A stretch of 64,000 nucleotides of DNA, taken from positions 31,765 through 95,764 of the IMG/VR virus record IMGVR_UViG_3300028920_000004; one strand, 5' to 3'. Shown in pieces: positions 7,595 through 15,943 of this stretch; the stretch's first letter is position 1; each line of letters opens with the position of its first letter. A program made the translations under genes and the position numbers. This DNA comes from a virus. Under the pieces are notes generated by a model. That model worked only from the letters and a program-made list of their open reading frames with translations. It was not told where the DNA came from and ran no database searches.

Positions 7595-8769
7595 TATTTA
7601 TCCCTTTTTATTATAGTTAGAACATCTTCATATCCTTGTTTTAATAAATAATCTACTACAGGAAAAGATACTAATACCTCTAAATGGTTCTTATTAAAAA
7701 TTTTAGTATTTTCTGGCATATTTTTATATGAAATATTTTCTCCTATTTTTTCTTTAGAATATTTTGGATTATCAACTGCTACTTCTAAACGAGGGGTTTC
7801 TAAATCTCCATATACCACCCATCTATGACAAGTTTCTCCTAATAAGCAAATATATTTATTATATTTTTGTAACTCTTTAATCAACATTAAATTCTTTTTT
7901 GTGTAAACTGCTTTTTGAATAGTATCATCTTTTGAGGTTTCTATTTCAATTTTAAAATTTTTAGATTTAAGTTCTCTGAATTTATGCTCTGATACTTTAT
8001 GTAAATCTTTTAAAGTTTTTAACCCCATTTTTTCAAGATAAATTTTCCAGCTATCTCTTTTATTATCTGTTCTGGTTTTGGCATATTTACTAGTATCATC
8101 TTTCATTTGATGATTAACTACTACTGAGGGCACATAAGTAACTTTCCATTTAGTTTTCTTTAATCTAAAAAAGAAATCATTATGCTCAACCATTTTTAAC
8201 CTTTCATCCCACATTATATCCTCAAATATTTCTCTTTTGGCTAAAAAGAAATTTAAAGCTAATTGAGAATAATAATATTTAATATATGGATATTCTTTCG
8301 TAGTTTTCCATTCCCGACTTTCTTTATCTATTAAATAAAATTGATGATTAATATTATCTAGGTACATATCATAAGTATGAATATCTCTATTATTAACCCT
8401 ACCTGCTGATATGCCTATATATTTATCTTCATTTAAAACTTGTTTAAGAGTATTCAAATTTGTCTGTTCATAAAAATCAAAATCATTATCTATTATCAAT
8501 ATATAAGGTTCTGTTGATTGTTTGATTAAAAAATTACGAGCAAAAGACAATCCACAATTAAAAGGTAGATTATAAATCTTATGACCTTCTTTTTCTAATT
8601 CTTTAAAAAATCCCATTTCTCTAATATTAAATTTGTCTTGATTACCGACATAAAATCTTATTGTTGTAGGATAATATCTACGAATAGATTTTATTTCTTC
8701 TATGGTTTTATTTATCCTAGTAAAAGAAGGTATTATAACTGCTATATCTGGAATTTTCTTATAATACAT
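7594..8769 (-). CDS. GT-A glycosyltransferase with extra C-terminal domain, paralogue 2 of 3
   Basis: 391 residues. The GT-A domain (1-260) has AVIIPSFTR, NLPFNCGLSFARNFL (about 91-105), the metal motif IIDNDFDF and the acceptor block WDERLKMVEHNDFFFRLK, then VVVNHQ. The layout closely resembles GM2-synthase-type GalNAc transferases (GT12), as recalled from that family. About 110 further residues (280-391) form a second domain not present in the two paralogues and not recognised. It is co-transcribed with the KpsC-like gene. Confidence 0.85.
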   Translation of the reverse strand: MYYKKIPDIAVIIPSFTRINKTIEEIKSIRRYYPTTIRFYVGNQDKFNIREMGFFKELEKEGHKIYNLPFNCGLSFARNFLIKQSTEPYILIIDNDFDFYEQTNLNTLKQVLNEDKYIGISAGRVNNRDIHTYDMYLDNINHQFYLIDKESREWKTTKEYPYIKYYYSQLALNFFLAKREIFEDIMWDERLKMVEHNDFFFRLKKTKWKVTYVPSVVVNHQMKDDTSKYAKTRTDNKRDSWKIYLEKMGLKTLKDLHKVSEHKFRELKSKNFKIEIETSKDDTIQKAVYTKKNLMLIKELQKYNKYICLLGETCHRWVVYGDLETPRLEVAVDNPKYSKEKIGENISYKNMPENTKIFNKNHLEVLVSFPVVDYLLKQGYEDVLTIIKRDK

Positions 8770-9806
8770 TAAATTTCCTTTATTATTATTCTATCTTCAT
8801 AAGGATGTTGTAAAACTATTCTCTTAATATCTGTAAATAAATTCCATTTTTTATGTTTTACATTTTTCAAAATACATTCGCTATAGAAATTATATTTTAA
8901 ATAATATAAAAATCTTTTAACTTTGTTCATATCAGGATATTTAGTAAACATATTTATTATAGCTTCTATATCATATATAGATGATACTTTTTGATTTATA
9001 TCTTTGAAATTATAAAAAGCTTCTCCTACTATTACAACTGGTTTTTTCCACATCATAGCTTGTAAACCAATTCCAGAATTAATGGTCAATATTAAATCAG
9101 AATATTCTATCATTGATTTATAATGAAAATTATCTACAATTCTCAAATTTTTAGTTTCTTTGTTAATATGATATTTATCTTCTTTTTCTATTGGATGATT
9201 CTTTACTAAAAATAACCAAGTAGGATATTCTTGTGCCAATTTCTTAATCAATATATTAAAATTAGTAGTATTTTCAATCCAATTACTCCATAAAAGAGTA
9301 ACAGTATCATCATGAACTTGTAAAGGAACAAAAATAATTCTATTATATTTATTTAGATTTATATTTAACATATCACAAAAAAGCCCAAAAGAAGGTCTAT
9401 TATTTTTTTGAGTTTCTAATGAAGTATTGTCTTTTTTAAAATTATCAATATATTGATTTATTTTTTCTTTTTGAACTTCTGTTAAAAGATGATTCCATCT
9501 ACTTTCATCATAAGAAGAACTATCTACCAAAAATCCATTTTTATCCATAAATACAGTATTAGGCAAAGCCCCTCTTTCTATAATATAGACTGGATGATTA
9601 ATTTTTCTAAGATATTCATAAAGTTCAAATTTCCATTTATTTCTGTCAGTAACTAAATATCCATAAGGATTCCATAGAAGAACAGGATTTTCTGGAGAAA
9701 TATTATCACCTGCTCTAAGACTTTTTTTAGAGATATTTAAATGTTTTCTAAGCAATTTTACACAAGGATGATTAAAATCTGGAGTTAAAAATTTAAAAGT
9801 ATTCAT
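8769..9806 (-). CDS. capsule polysaccharide synthesis protein (KpsC/KpsS, GT-B Kdo transferase-like)
   Basis: 345 residues. The C-terminal Rossmann half carries the capsule-synthesis family pattern: FVPLQVHDDT (159-168), LVKNHPIE (200-207), SDLILTINSGIGLQA (236-250) and KKPVVIVGEAFY (254-265). KpsC and KpsS of group 2 capsules are beta-Kdo transferases that build the Kdo linker using CMP-Kdo. Together with kdsA 6.3 kb downstream this makes a Kdo-related pathway in the phage plausible. The N-terminal half diverges, so the exact acceptor is unknown. Confidence 0.75.
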   Translation of the reverse strand: MNTFKFLTPDFNHPCVKLLRKHLNISKKSLRAGDNISPENPVLLWNPYGYLVTDRNKWKFELYEYLRKINHPVYIIERGALPNTVFMDKNGFLVDSSSYDESRWNHLLTEVQKEKINQYIDNFKKDNTSLETQKNNRPSFGLFCDMLNINLNKYNRIIFVPLQVHDDTVTLLWSNWIENTTNFNILIKKLAQEYPTWLFLVKNHPIEKEDKYHINKETKNLRIVDNFHYKSMIEYSDLILTINSGIGLQAMMWKKPVVIVGEAFYNFKDINQKVSSIYDIEAIINMFTKYPDMNKVKRFLYYLKYNFYSECILKNVKHKKWNLFTDIKRIVLQHPYEDRIIIKEI

Positions 9807-10459
9807 TATATTTCCTTTGGATAATTAAAAGTCTTAAAATCTTCTTTATACCAAGCTATGATAGTTGATTTTTTCATTTCGTTATTATACAATTCTTTAT
9901 AATTTTTGTTTTTAGATTCTCTAATTTTAGGTAATTCTTTTATAATTATATTTGCATTTCTAAACGTCAATCTTAATCCATAATTAAAATCTAATTCAAA
10001 CTTAATAATTTTATTTATTTTAAATTCTTCTACAATATGACTTTGAATATAAGAATGAGCATCTTTATTGTAAATTCCTCTCGGCAAATAAGTATGTAAA
10101 AATTTTAAAAAACTAATACCTTCTTCCCAATCTTTCCTATATATTCCATAATTGGCTATTGTAGGAACTTTTTTTCCTCTAAATTTTTCTATTTTTTCAG
10201 GAGTTGACTGAATTTTATCAAGATATAAAGAAGCAATTCTGGTATAGGGATTTCTCACAACTATAAATTTTTTATAATCTGAAGGAATATCTTTAGCATT
10301 TATTAATAAATGCCTGGTAGAATCATGAATGTTATTTTCTTTTATTTCTAATCCCATACTATTTGCTATAATAAATTTAATAGTAGAACTACCAGCTTTT
10401 CCATTTACAATATATGCTAATTTACTATTAGGTATTAATATTGCTTTTATAGGTAACAT
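9806..10459 (-). CDS. carbohydrate sulfotransferase (Sulfotransfer_2/HNK-1 type)
   Basis: 217 residues. AYIVNGKAGSSTIKFI (15-30) is the PAPS 5'-phosphosulfate loop in the form used by chondroitin/HNK-1-type sulfotransferases, FIVVRNPYTRIASLYLDKI (65-83) is the 3'-phosphate site, KFELDF lies in the middle and the C-terminus WYKEDFKTFNY matches the usual ending (Y..DF..F.Y). This is the most convincing glycan sulfotransferase of the three in the island. It sits between the KpsC-like protein and an unknown basic protein. Confidence 0.85.
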   Translation of the reverse strand: MLPIKAILIPNSKLAYIVNGKAGSSTIKFIIANSMGLEIKENNIHDSTRHLLINAKDIPSDYKKFIVVRNPYTRIASLYLDKIQSTPEKIEKFRGKKVPTIANYGIYRKDWEEGISFLKFLHTYLPRGIYNKDAHSYIQSHIVEEFKINKIIKFELDFNYGLRLTFRNANIIIKELPKIRESKNKNYKELYNNEMKKSTIIAWYKEDFKTFNYPKEI

Positions 10460-10869
10460 TATATGATTTTTCCTTTAAAATAAATAGATTCTAAATTTTT
10501 ATCTGAAGAAATTATTTTTCGTCTTAAAAGTTCTTCCTTTAATTTTAGCATCCCATAATTTTTTCCTATTTTTTTAATTTTCTTTATTTTAGTTGTTTTT
10601 CCTATTTTTGTATTTACATTATCTACTTTAAAAGATAATTGAGTATTTTTATTTATTCTATTTTTAAGTGTTTTAAGCTTATGTTTTAATAATAAAATTC
10701 GAACTTCATAATTATCAAAAGAAGGAATTTCAAAATAATTAACATATAAATTTTTTATTGGCTTTCTAAATATGTCAATACTTTCTACATAACCTATAAC
10801 CTTTCTTCTATAAATCAATTCGCATATTCTTATATCTTCATCTATATCTGCTCTTTTATATCTTCTCAT
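10459..10869 (-). CDS. basic protein of unknown function
   Basis: 136 residues, strongly Lys/Arg/Ile-rich, with a first half that looks alpha/beta (RICELIYRRKVIGYVES) and a Lys-rich linker (KIGKTTKIKKIKKIGKNYG). No family recognised. It overlaps the upstream stop/start signals by one base on its 3' side and is separated from the glycosyltransferase gene by 1 bp, so it belongs to the glycan operon. Confidence 0.65.
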   Translation of the reverse strand: MRRYKRADIDEDIRICELIYRRKVIGYVESIDIFRKPIKNLYVNYFEIPSFDNYEVRILLLKHKLKTLKNRINKNTQLSFKVDNVNTKIGKTTKIKKIKKIGKNYGMLKLKEELLRRKIISSDKNLESIYFKGKII

Positions 10870-10870
10870 T

Positions 10871-11635
10871 TTAATTCCTTTCTTTTAATTGTCCATTATG
10901 ATTTACTATATAAAATTTATTTACTTTCCAATTTATCTTAAAATATTTTAAATGTCTATTTCTTTTTCTTAATTTAGCATATTCAGAAGAAGGTAATTTA
11001 TGATTGTGTAATATTTTCATATCTGGACAATGACATATTCTTTGTTCATGAAGTTTACACTTTAAGAAATAATCAGCATGTTCGCCTCCAGAAATTTTTG
11101 TATCTTCATTCCAAGAATAAAGCAAAGCTTTAGTAGCTATCCAAAAATTAGGAACATAATCACAATAATAAAATTTAGTTTCTGGAGTTTCTTCCCATTT
11201 TTTACCTACATATTCTATGGGTATTCTTATAAATAAATTATATTCTGGTTCATATATAAATATACCTTCCCATTCTTGAACTTTTCCATTAGGTCTTGTA
11301 ATTTTACCACCTACTATATCTGCTACCCCTCTTTTTAATAAAGATTTTCCTATTTTTAAACTATCATCTTGAAATATAAAATCATCTTCCACAATAACAA
11401 TATATTTTTGCTTAACTTTATCCAAAAGAAAATTTCTAGCATATGGAAGACCGCAATCAAAAGGAACTTTATAATAATTTACAAAATTTCTTTCATATAA
11501 TTCAGTATCTATCTCTTTATTTTGGTCAGCGACATATATATGAATATCAGGATAAAATTTACTAATACTTTCTATACATTCCTTTATTGCTTTAGGTCTT
11601 AATATTGTAGTTAAAGTTATTGCAGTATCTTTCAT
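10871..11635 (-). CDS. GT-A glycosyltransferase, paralogue 3 of 3
   Basis: The open frame reaches a TTG at 11650, but AGGAGG lies 7 bases before the ATG at 11635, so the product is 254 aa. It has the GT-A start AITLTTILRPK, KVPFDCGLPYARNFLLDK, metal motif VEDDFIF and, later, the acceptor residues GGEHADYFLKCK and HNHKLPSSEYAK. It is clearly related to the proteins at 4444 and 7594. Probable inverting glycosyltransferase using a UDP-sugar. It overlaps nothing but shares a stop/start junction with the methyltransferase gene. Confidence 0.85.
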   Translation of the reverse strand: MKDTAITLTTILRPKAIKECIESISKFYPDIHIYVADQNKEIDTELYERNFVNYYKVPFDCGLPYARNFLLDKVKQKYIVIVEDDFIFQDDSLKIGKSLLKRGVADIVGGKITRPNGKVQEWEGIFIYEPEYNLFIRIPIEYVGKKWEETPETKFYYCDYVPNFWIATKALLYSWNEDTKISGGEHADYFLKCKLHEQRICHCPDMKILHNHKLPSSEYAKLRKRNRHLKYFKINWKVNKFYIVNHNGQLKERN

Positions 11636-11636
11636 T

Positions 11637-12281
11637 TTAATCCTCCTCAAACCAATTCCAAGATTTCATATCTCCTTTAAAATTAGGTTTAAAATAAGGG
11701 TCATCTGGAAAATAATCTTTAAGGGTTTCTATATCATACCATCCAGTTGTTAATTTAGGTAATTTTTTATTTTTTCTTTTCTTTACAAAACCTACGATAT
11801 TATATCTTATTCTTTTAAATCTGCCATTTCTTACATCAAACCCTGTTAATATTAAATTATACATCAAACTTCCAATATTCCAACCTGTAGAAATATGTCC
11901 TCCTACTATATTGTTTTTATATGGAGGTACTATCACAAAAAATATACCATTATCATTTAAAAGATTATATATTTTATTCAAAAATATTCCAGTATCTTGT
12001 ATATGTTCCATAACATGAGAAGCGAGAATGGCATCAAATTTTTTATTAAATTTGTAAGTCATAAAATCGCCTTTAATAAAATGATAGTTAGGGTGGTTAT
12101 AATTAAAATGCTTAGTAATATCTATAGAATAAAGTTCTTTATTATTTTTTGTAAAAAATTTAGTAATATCTGTATGTTTACCAGTGCCTATATCTAAAAT
12201 ACTGTTAAAATTATAAGTAAGAATTTTATTAAAAATTTCTATCATATCTCTTTTTTTTATATTCTTTATATTTGACATCAT
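11637..12281 (-). CDS. class I SAM-dependent methyltransferase
   Basis: The frame is open to 12293, but GGAAGGAATT directly precedes ATGATG, favouring a start at 12281 or 12278. Motif I is ILDIGTGKH, the acidic end of strand 2 is SIDITKH, and DAILASHVMEHI gives motif II/III of the Methyltransf_11 type. Adjacent FFVIVPPYKNN may be catalytic. In a glycan island, O-methylation of a sugar is likely, but a protein or nucleic acid target cannot be excluded. About 100 bp upstream of it hold only a 23-codon ORF. Confidence 0.8.
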   Translation of the reverse strand: MMSNIKNIKKRDMIEIFNKILTYNFNSILDIGTGKHTDITKFFTKNNKELYSIDITKHFNYNHPNYHFIKGDFMTYKFNKKFDAILASHVMEHIQDTGIFLNKIYNLLNDNGIFFVIVPPYKNNIVGGHISTGWNIGSLMYNLILTGFDVRNGRFKRIRYNIVGFVKKRKNKKLPKLTTGWYDIETLKDYFPDDPYFKPNFKGDMKSWNWFEED

Positions 12282-12391
12282 AATTCCTTCCATATTAATC
12301 CACTTCCATACTTCTGCAAATAATTAAAGAATTCTATTTATATAATTTCCATTTGATAAAGATTTTTTAATACTTACCCAATAATTTTTCA

Positions 12392-12919
12392 TCATATTAT
12401 CTTATTATCCTCTAAATATTTTATTACTTTATTTGTAGATTCTTCTATAGTTTCTGTTTCAGTATCACATATAATTTCAGGATTTTTAGGGGCTTCATAT
12501 GGGTCATCAAATCCAGTAAAGCCTTTAATTTTACCTTTTAATGCTTTTTTCCACATTCCTTTAACATCTCTTTTTATACATTCTTTTACAGAGGCTTTGA
12601 CAAAAACTTCGACAAAATTTGTAACATTATTTCTTATATTCTCTCTTGTTTTTGCATAAGGACTTACAAATGAAGCAATTACTACTACTCCATTTCTTGA
12701 TAAAAGTTTAGATACAAAATTTATTCTATTTATATTTTTATCTCTATCCTCTTTAGAAAATCCCAAATCATTACTTAATTTTCCTTTTCTTACTATATCC
12801 CCATCTAATCGTTCTACTCTTTTTCCTCTGTTATATAGTTCTTTAGCCAATTCATCTGCTATTGAACTTTTTCCTGAACAAGGAATTCCAGTAAACCAAA
12901 CTACACATCCTTTTTTCAT
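12392..12919 (-). CDS. cysC: adenylylsulfate (APS) kinase
   Basis: 175 residues, full length for a single-domain APS kinase. It phosphorylates adenosine-5'-phosphosulfate to PAPS, the donor for sulfotransferases. Walker A is GIPCSGKSS (11-19); ERLDGDIVRK (36-45), LGFSKEDRDKNI (52-63) and the family signature FTGFDDPYEAP (134-144) are all present. It lies between the PiT-type permease gene and the methyltransferase, upstream of three sulfotransferase-like genes. No ATP sulfurylase (CysD/N or Sat) is seen, so APS must come from the host. Confidence 0.95.
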   Translation of the reverse strand: MKKGCVVWFTGIPCSGKSSIADELAKELYNRGKRVERLDGDIVRKGKLSNDLGFSKEDRDKNINRINFVSKLLSRNGVVVIASFVSPYAKTRENIRNNVTNFVEVFVKASVKECIKRDVKGMWKKALKGKIKGFTGFDDPYEAPKNPEIICDTETETIEESTNKVIKYLEDNKII

Positions 12920-12935
12920 AAAAGGTCTCCTTAAA

Positions 12936-13883
12936 TTATATTTTATTTATTATAGTAGCAATTAGATATACAATAGAAAATCCCAAAATTGGAGACATTA
13001 TCCAAGTTAAAAAACATTTTTTAATAGTTTTTATTCCTAATTTCTTTATACCTTTTCCTCTATTAGCTACCCCAAATCCAAAAACTGCAAAAGAATTTAA
13101 TTGTACTAAAGATTGAGGAAGACCTATCAAAGATGCACTAATTAATAAACTACCTGTTACTAAACTTATAATACCTGCCGATATTAAATCTAATTGTGTA
13201 ACTTTTTTTCCTATAGACTGTAAATTTCCTTTGCCTAAAACAAATCCTCCTATTCCAAAAAAAGGAGCAAGTATAAAAGTCGCTAATTTACTTGTCATAA
13301 TTTGTGCTCCTGCAAAAACACCTGAAGCATTAGCTACATTATTAGACCCTATGCTAAAAGCAGTATAACAACTTGTAAGTATATCCCAAAATTTAATAGA
13401 ATTATGTTTAAAGTCTTTTATTTTTGGATAAATAAATTTACCACATAAAAAAGTAATTAAAAAAGCAGAAAAAGGTAACACTATCCATAAAGGAATCATT
13501 CTTTGAAAAATTTCCCATTTAACTGCATTATGATAAGCTCCATACCCTACAATACTAAAAACTGTAATTTGACTTGTAGAGGCTGGTATTTTAAATAAAT
13601 TAGCTAAAAATAAAGCAATAGTAGTTCCAGTAAAAATGATTAATGCACTTTTTATGTTCAATAATTCTGGATTTATTAATCCTTTACTGATTACTTTCAC
13701 TACTCTAAATCCTAATAAATAAGCCCCTAATAATACAAATATTGCAAATAAAATAGAAGCTTTTTTTCTTGATATTATCCCTCCTCCATATTCTGCTGAA
13801 AAAGTAGGAGCAATACCAGACCCTCCCATATTAACTGCAAATAAAATTCCTAAAAATATTAAACCTATTACTAATAAATTCAT
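12936..13883 (-). CDS. PiT-family permease, probably sulfate (CysP-like)
   Basis: 315 residues with about nine or ten hydrophobic segments. The two inverted family repeats are visible: FAVNMGGSGIAPTFSAEYG (about 15-33) and AFSIGSNNVANASGVFAG (about 175-192), plus KIPASTSQITVFSIVGYG and GLPQSLVQLNSFAVFGFGV. PiT proteins carry phosphate, but Bacillus CysP, of the same family, carries sulfate and, as recalled, has NxGxSG in place of the first N-D repeat, as here. Being 16 bp upstream of cysC strengthens sulfate as substrate; this is inference. Confidence 0.85.
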   Translation of the reverse strand: MNLLVIGLIFLGILFAVNMGGSGIAPTFSAEYGGGIISRKKASILFAIFVLLGAYLLGFRVVKVISKGLINPELLNIKSALIIFTGTTIALFLANLFKIPASTSQITVFSIVGYGAYHNAVKWEIFQRMIPLWIVLPFSAFLITFLCGKFIYPKIKDFKHNSIKFWDILTSCYTAFSIGSNNVANASGVFAGAQIMTSKLATFILAPFFGIGGFVLGKGNLQSIGKKVTQLDLISAGIISLVTGSLLISASLIGLPQSLVQLNSFAVFGFGVANRGKGIKKLGIKTIKKCFLTWIMSPILGFSIVYLIATIINKI

Positions 13884-13900
13884 AAATTCTCCATTATAAT

Positions 13901-14539
13901 TTAAAGTTTTTTTATTTTCGGAAAAATTTCTAAAGCCAATTTAAGAATCATATATGGACTATAATGATTCATGTTTAATAAATATTTTTTTATATTTTGC
14001 TTATCCATTAATATAGTAGGATTAAGAAACTCAGTATTTAAATTATTATGACAATATTCATCTAAAGTTTGTATCATTTTTGTTCTTGAAGGTTTATTGT
14101 ATATATTATGATTACTCACAAACAATATAGGTTTATTATCTAACAATTTATGAATTTTTTTTAATTTGGCTACATAATTATCAGAATAAACTTTTTTATA
14201 TTTAGTATGTTTATAAAATTTAGGAAAAGGAGATAAATAATAACCATGTTCGCACAAATAATTAGTAACTCCGCTAATCTCTATTATATATTTATCTATT
14301 TTATTAATAGGAATAGTTATTTTTTTTGTTTTAATACATTCTAAATTTCCACTCCGTTTATTTATAATATCCTTATGATTAGGTCTAATACCTTTTAAAA
14401 TTTCTATAGCTTGAATAATTTGTTCTAACGTATGCAAATGCGGTAAAATCATATATAATTCCATAGAAGTATCTTTACATCGTCTATATACTCTGGTTGG
14501 ATTTTTTACTCTGCAACTTCCAATAGTTAATATTTTCAT
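13901..14539 (-). CDS. SGNH/GSCFA-like hydrolase candidate
   Basis: 212 residues. ILTIGSCRVKNPTRVYRR at the N-terminus resembles block I (GxS) of SGNH or GSCFA/DUF6270-type esterases, YIIEISGVTNYL sits where a Gly/Asn block is expected, and NMNHYSPYM near the end could supply the catalytic His. Such enzymes acetylate or deacetylate glycans. The match is by eye and weak, so the function is provisional. It overlaps the kinase gene by one base. Confidence 0.5.
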   Translation of the reverse strand: MKILTIGSCRVKNPTRVYRRCKDTSMELYMILPHLHTLEQIIQAIEILKGIRPNHKDIINKRSGNLECIKTKKITIPINKIDKYIIEISGVTNYLCEHGYYLSPFPKFYKHTKYKKVYSDNYVAKLKKIHKLLDNKPILFVSNHNIYNKPSRTKMIQTLDEYCHNNLNTEFLNPTILMDKQNIKKYLLNMNHYSPYMILKLALEIFPKIKKL

Positions 14540-15180
14540 TAATTCTTTTCATCCTCTATATTAAAAGGTATTACTAAATTTGCTAAAGATTTGCTCTGGC
14601 ATACACTATTATATTCTCTTTCCACTACATATTTCCTAAATTTATTTTCGGGATTTTCTTTTCCTCTATTAGCTCTAAATTTAAAAGTATCTTCAGGATT
14701 TCCATCTAGATAAACCCCATAATCAAATAAATTACCATATAAAGCATATAACCCTTCTACTATTAAAAGGTCAATATTTTTAGAGTTACAAATAGAAAAT
14801 TCAATACTATCTATATACATATGTATTCTTTGAATATATAATTTCTTTTCATTATTTTTAAAATTCTTTAATACTTTATTAAATTTCTCCCACATTATTT
14901 CTTCTTTACCTATTATATCAGTTTCTTTTCTAACTTTATTTCTTATATGCCAATTAGTCTTATAATAATCATCTAGATGTAATACCTTATTTTTAATATT
15001 ATATTTTTTATATAACTGTTCTTGAATAACATAAGCACATTCTGTTTTTCCAGTTCCGCTTACTCCTGTAATAGCTAATATAAATTTACTGTCTTTTTTA
15101 TATTTTTTAAGAACTTCCGCTAAAATAATTTCTGCTTTTTTTTCATGCAAAGGTAATATATTTACTCTATCTCCAATCAT
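14539..15180 (-). CDS. uridine kinase/phosphoribulokinase-like P-loop kinase
   Basis: 213 residues. Walker A is AITGVSGTGKTECA (about 35-48), followed by VLHLDDYYKTNW, which is characteristic of uridine kinase and PRK-type enzymes, and LLIVEGLYALY. FRANRGKENPENKFRKYVVERE has the Arg-rich lid. It could phosphorylate a nucleoside or sugar; placed beside cysC and glycan genes, supply of nucleotide-sugars is one possibility. The start is ATG with a conventional context. Confidence 0.75.
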   Translation of the reverse strand: MIGDRVNILPLHEKKAEIILAEVLKKYKKDSKFILAITGVSGTGKTECAYVIQEQLYKKYNIKNKVLHLDDYYKTNWHIRNKVRKETDIIGKEEIMWEKFNKVLKNFKNNEKKLYIQRIHMYIDSIEFSICNSKNIDLLIVEGLYALYGNLFDYGVYLDGNPEDTFKFRANRGKENPENKFRKYVVEREYNSVCQSKSLANLVIPFNIEDEKN

Positions 15181-15194
15181 CTTATCCTCACTTT

Positions 15195-15350
15195 TTAGAC
15201 AAATTCATATTTTCCATTACCTACATATTTTCTTTCATATTTTTTTTGACAAAAAGGACAATTAAATTTACCTTCACCTATCATTTTAACCACAAATATA
15301 TGTCCACATTCACAATTTATAGTTATAGTATTATATCTTTTATTTTCCAT
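15195..15350 (-). CDS. small zinc-ribbon protein, 51 aa
   Basis: A short gene whose start overlaps the nucleotidyltransferase end by 11 bp and is preceded by AAGGAG. The product has NCECGHIF and NCPFCQKK knuckles about 17 residues apart, then a basic tail. Minimal zinc ribbon, function unknown. Confidence 0.75.
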   Translation of the reverse strand: MENKRYNTITINCECGHIFVVKMIGEGKFNCPFCQKKYERKYVGNGKYEFV

Positions 15351-15702
15351 TATTTTTTCTCCTTATTTCGGTAGCACTAATTGATTCTGTTTCTTTATCC
15401 AATTTAATTTCATTTATGCCCCAACCAACTTTTCTTCCATGGCAAACTTCTTTAATATCTGGAAGAGTAACATATTTAACCCTTCCGCTTTTAATTTCTT
15501 CCCTAAATTCTTTTCTTATCATTTCAACTCTTTCTCTAACAGTATAAGGATTTTTATCATCTATTTTAGTATCTCTTATTCCTATACAAACTTTTCCATT
15601 TTTATTTAAAACAGTTCTTATTAATTGTATATGTCCAGCGTGAAGCGGTTGCCATCTCCCAATAAATAAACTATATTCTCCTGTAAAATTATTATTAGAC
15701 AT
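15340..15702 (-). CDS. cytidylyltransferase-like nucleotidyltransferase (NMNAT-type fold)
   Basis: 120 residues. SLFIGRWQPLHAGHIQLIR (about 11-29) holds the GxWQPxHxGH nucleotide motif of the HIGH superfamily, and SISATEIRRK near the C-terminus is the second signature (ISxTxIR). NMNAT and pantetheine-phosphate adenylyltransferases have these; bacterial ATP sulfurylase has QxRNPxHxxH instead. The protein is short. Close to cysC, a link to APS formation is tempting but not supported by the motif. SD AAAGGA precedes the ATG. Confidence 0.75.
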   Translation of the reverse strand: MSNNNFTGEYSLFIGRWQPLHAGHIQLIRTVLNKNGKVCIGIRDTKIDDKNPYTVRERVEMIRKEFREEIKSGRVKYVTLPDIKEVCHGRKVGWGINEIKLDKETESISATEIRRKNNGK

Positions 15703-15704
15703 AA

Positions 15705-15920
15705 TTAAAATCCTTTCTTAGTTCCTTTTCTTAAATCTAATATTATAGTTGAAAAATAATAATAGTCTTCTTCAAAATGTTTTTTAGCATGTTCGATTGA
15801 AAAATTTCTTAATTCTTTAAGTGCTAATAATTGTGCTTCTTCTGTAGCCTCATATTTTATGATAAATACTTCTCCACAACCTGTACAAGTTCTAATTACT
15901 AAATTCATATATTTTTCCAT
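15705..15920 (-). CDS. small protein with one CxxC
   Basis: 71 residues. TCTGCGEVF is a single CxxC knuckle near the N-terminus, followed by a helix-rich acidic stretch (TEEAQLLALKELRNFSIEHA) and YYYFSTIILDLRKG. Could be a degenerate zinc ribbon. Separated from the Rad50-like gene by about 20 bp. Function unknown. Confidence 0.6.
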   Translation of the reverse strand: MEKYMNLVIRTCTGCGEVFIIKYEATEEAQLLALKELRNFSIEHAKKHFEEDYYYFSTIILDLRKGTKKGF

Positions 15921-15943
15921 AAGCTCTCACTTTTTTAAAATCA

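Noticed and set aside
12293-12395. 23-codon ORF (MMKNYWVSIKK...) between cysC and the methyltransferase
   Set aside because: Very short, no clear Shine-Dalgarno site, and followed after its stop by an in-frame stretch leading into the methyltransferase; insufficient for a gene call.
15340-15702. ATP sulfurylase to complete PAPS synthesis
   Set aside because: The nucleotide motif is GRWQPLHAGH (NMNAT-type) and the protein is only 120 residues; the sulfurylase QxRNPxHxxH motif is absent.
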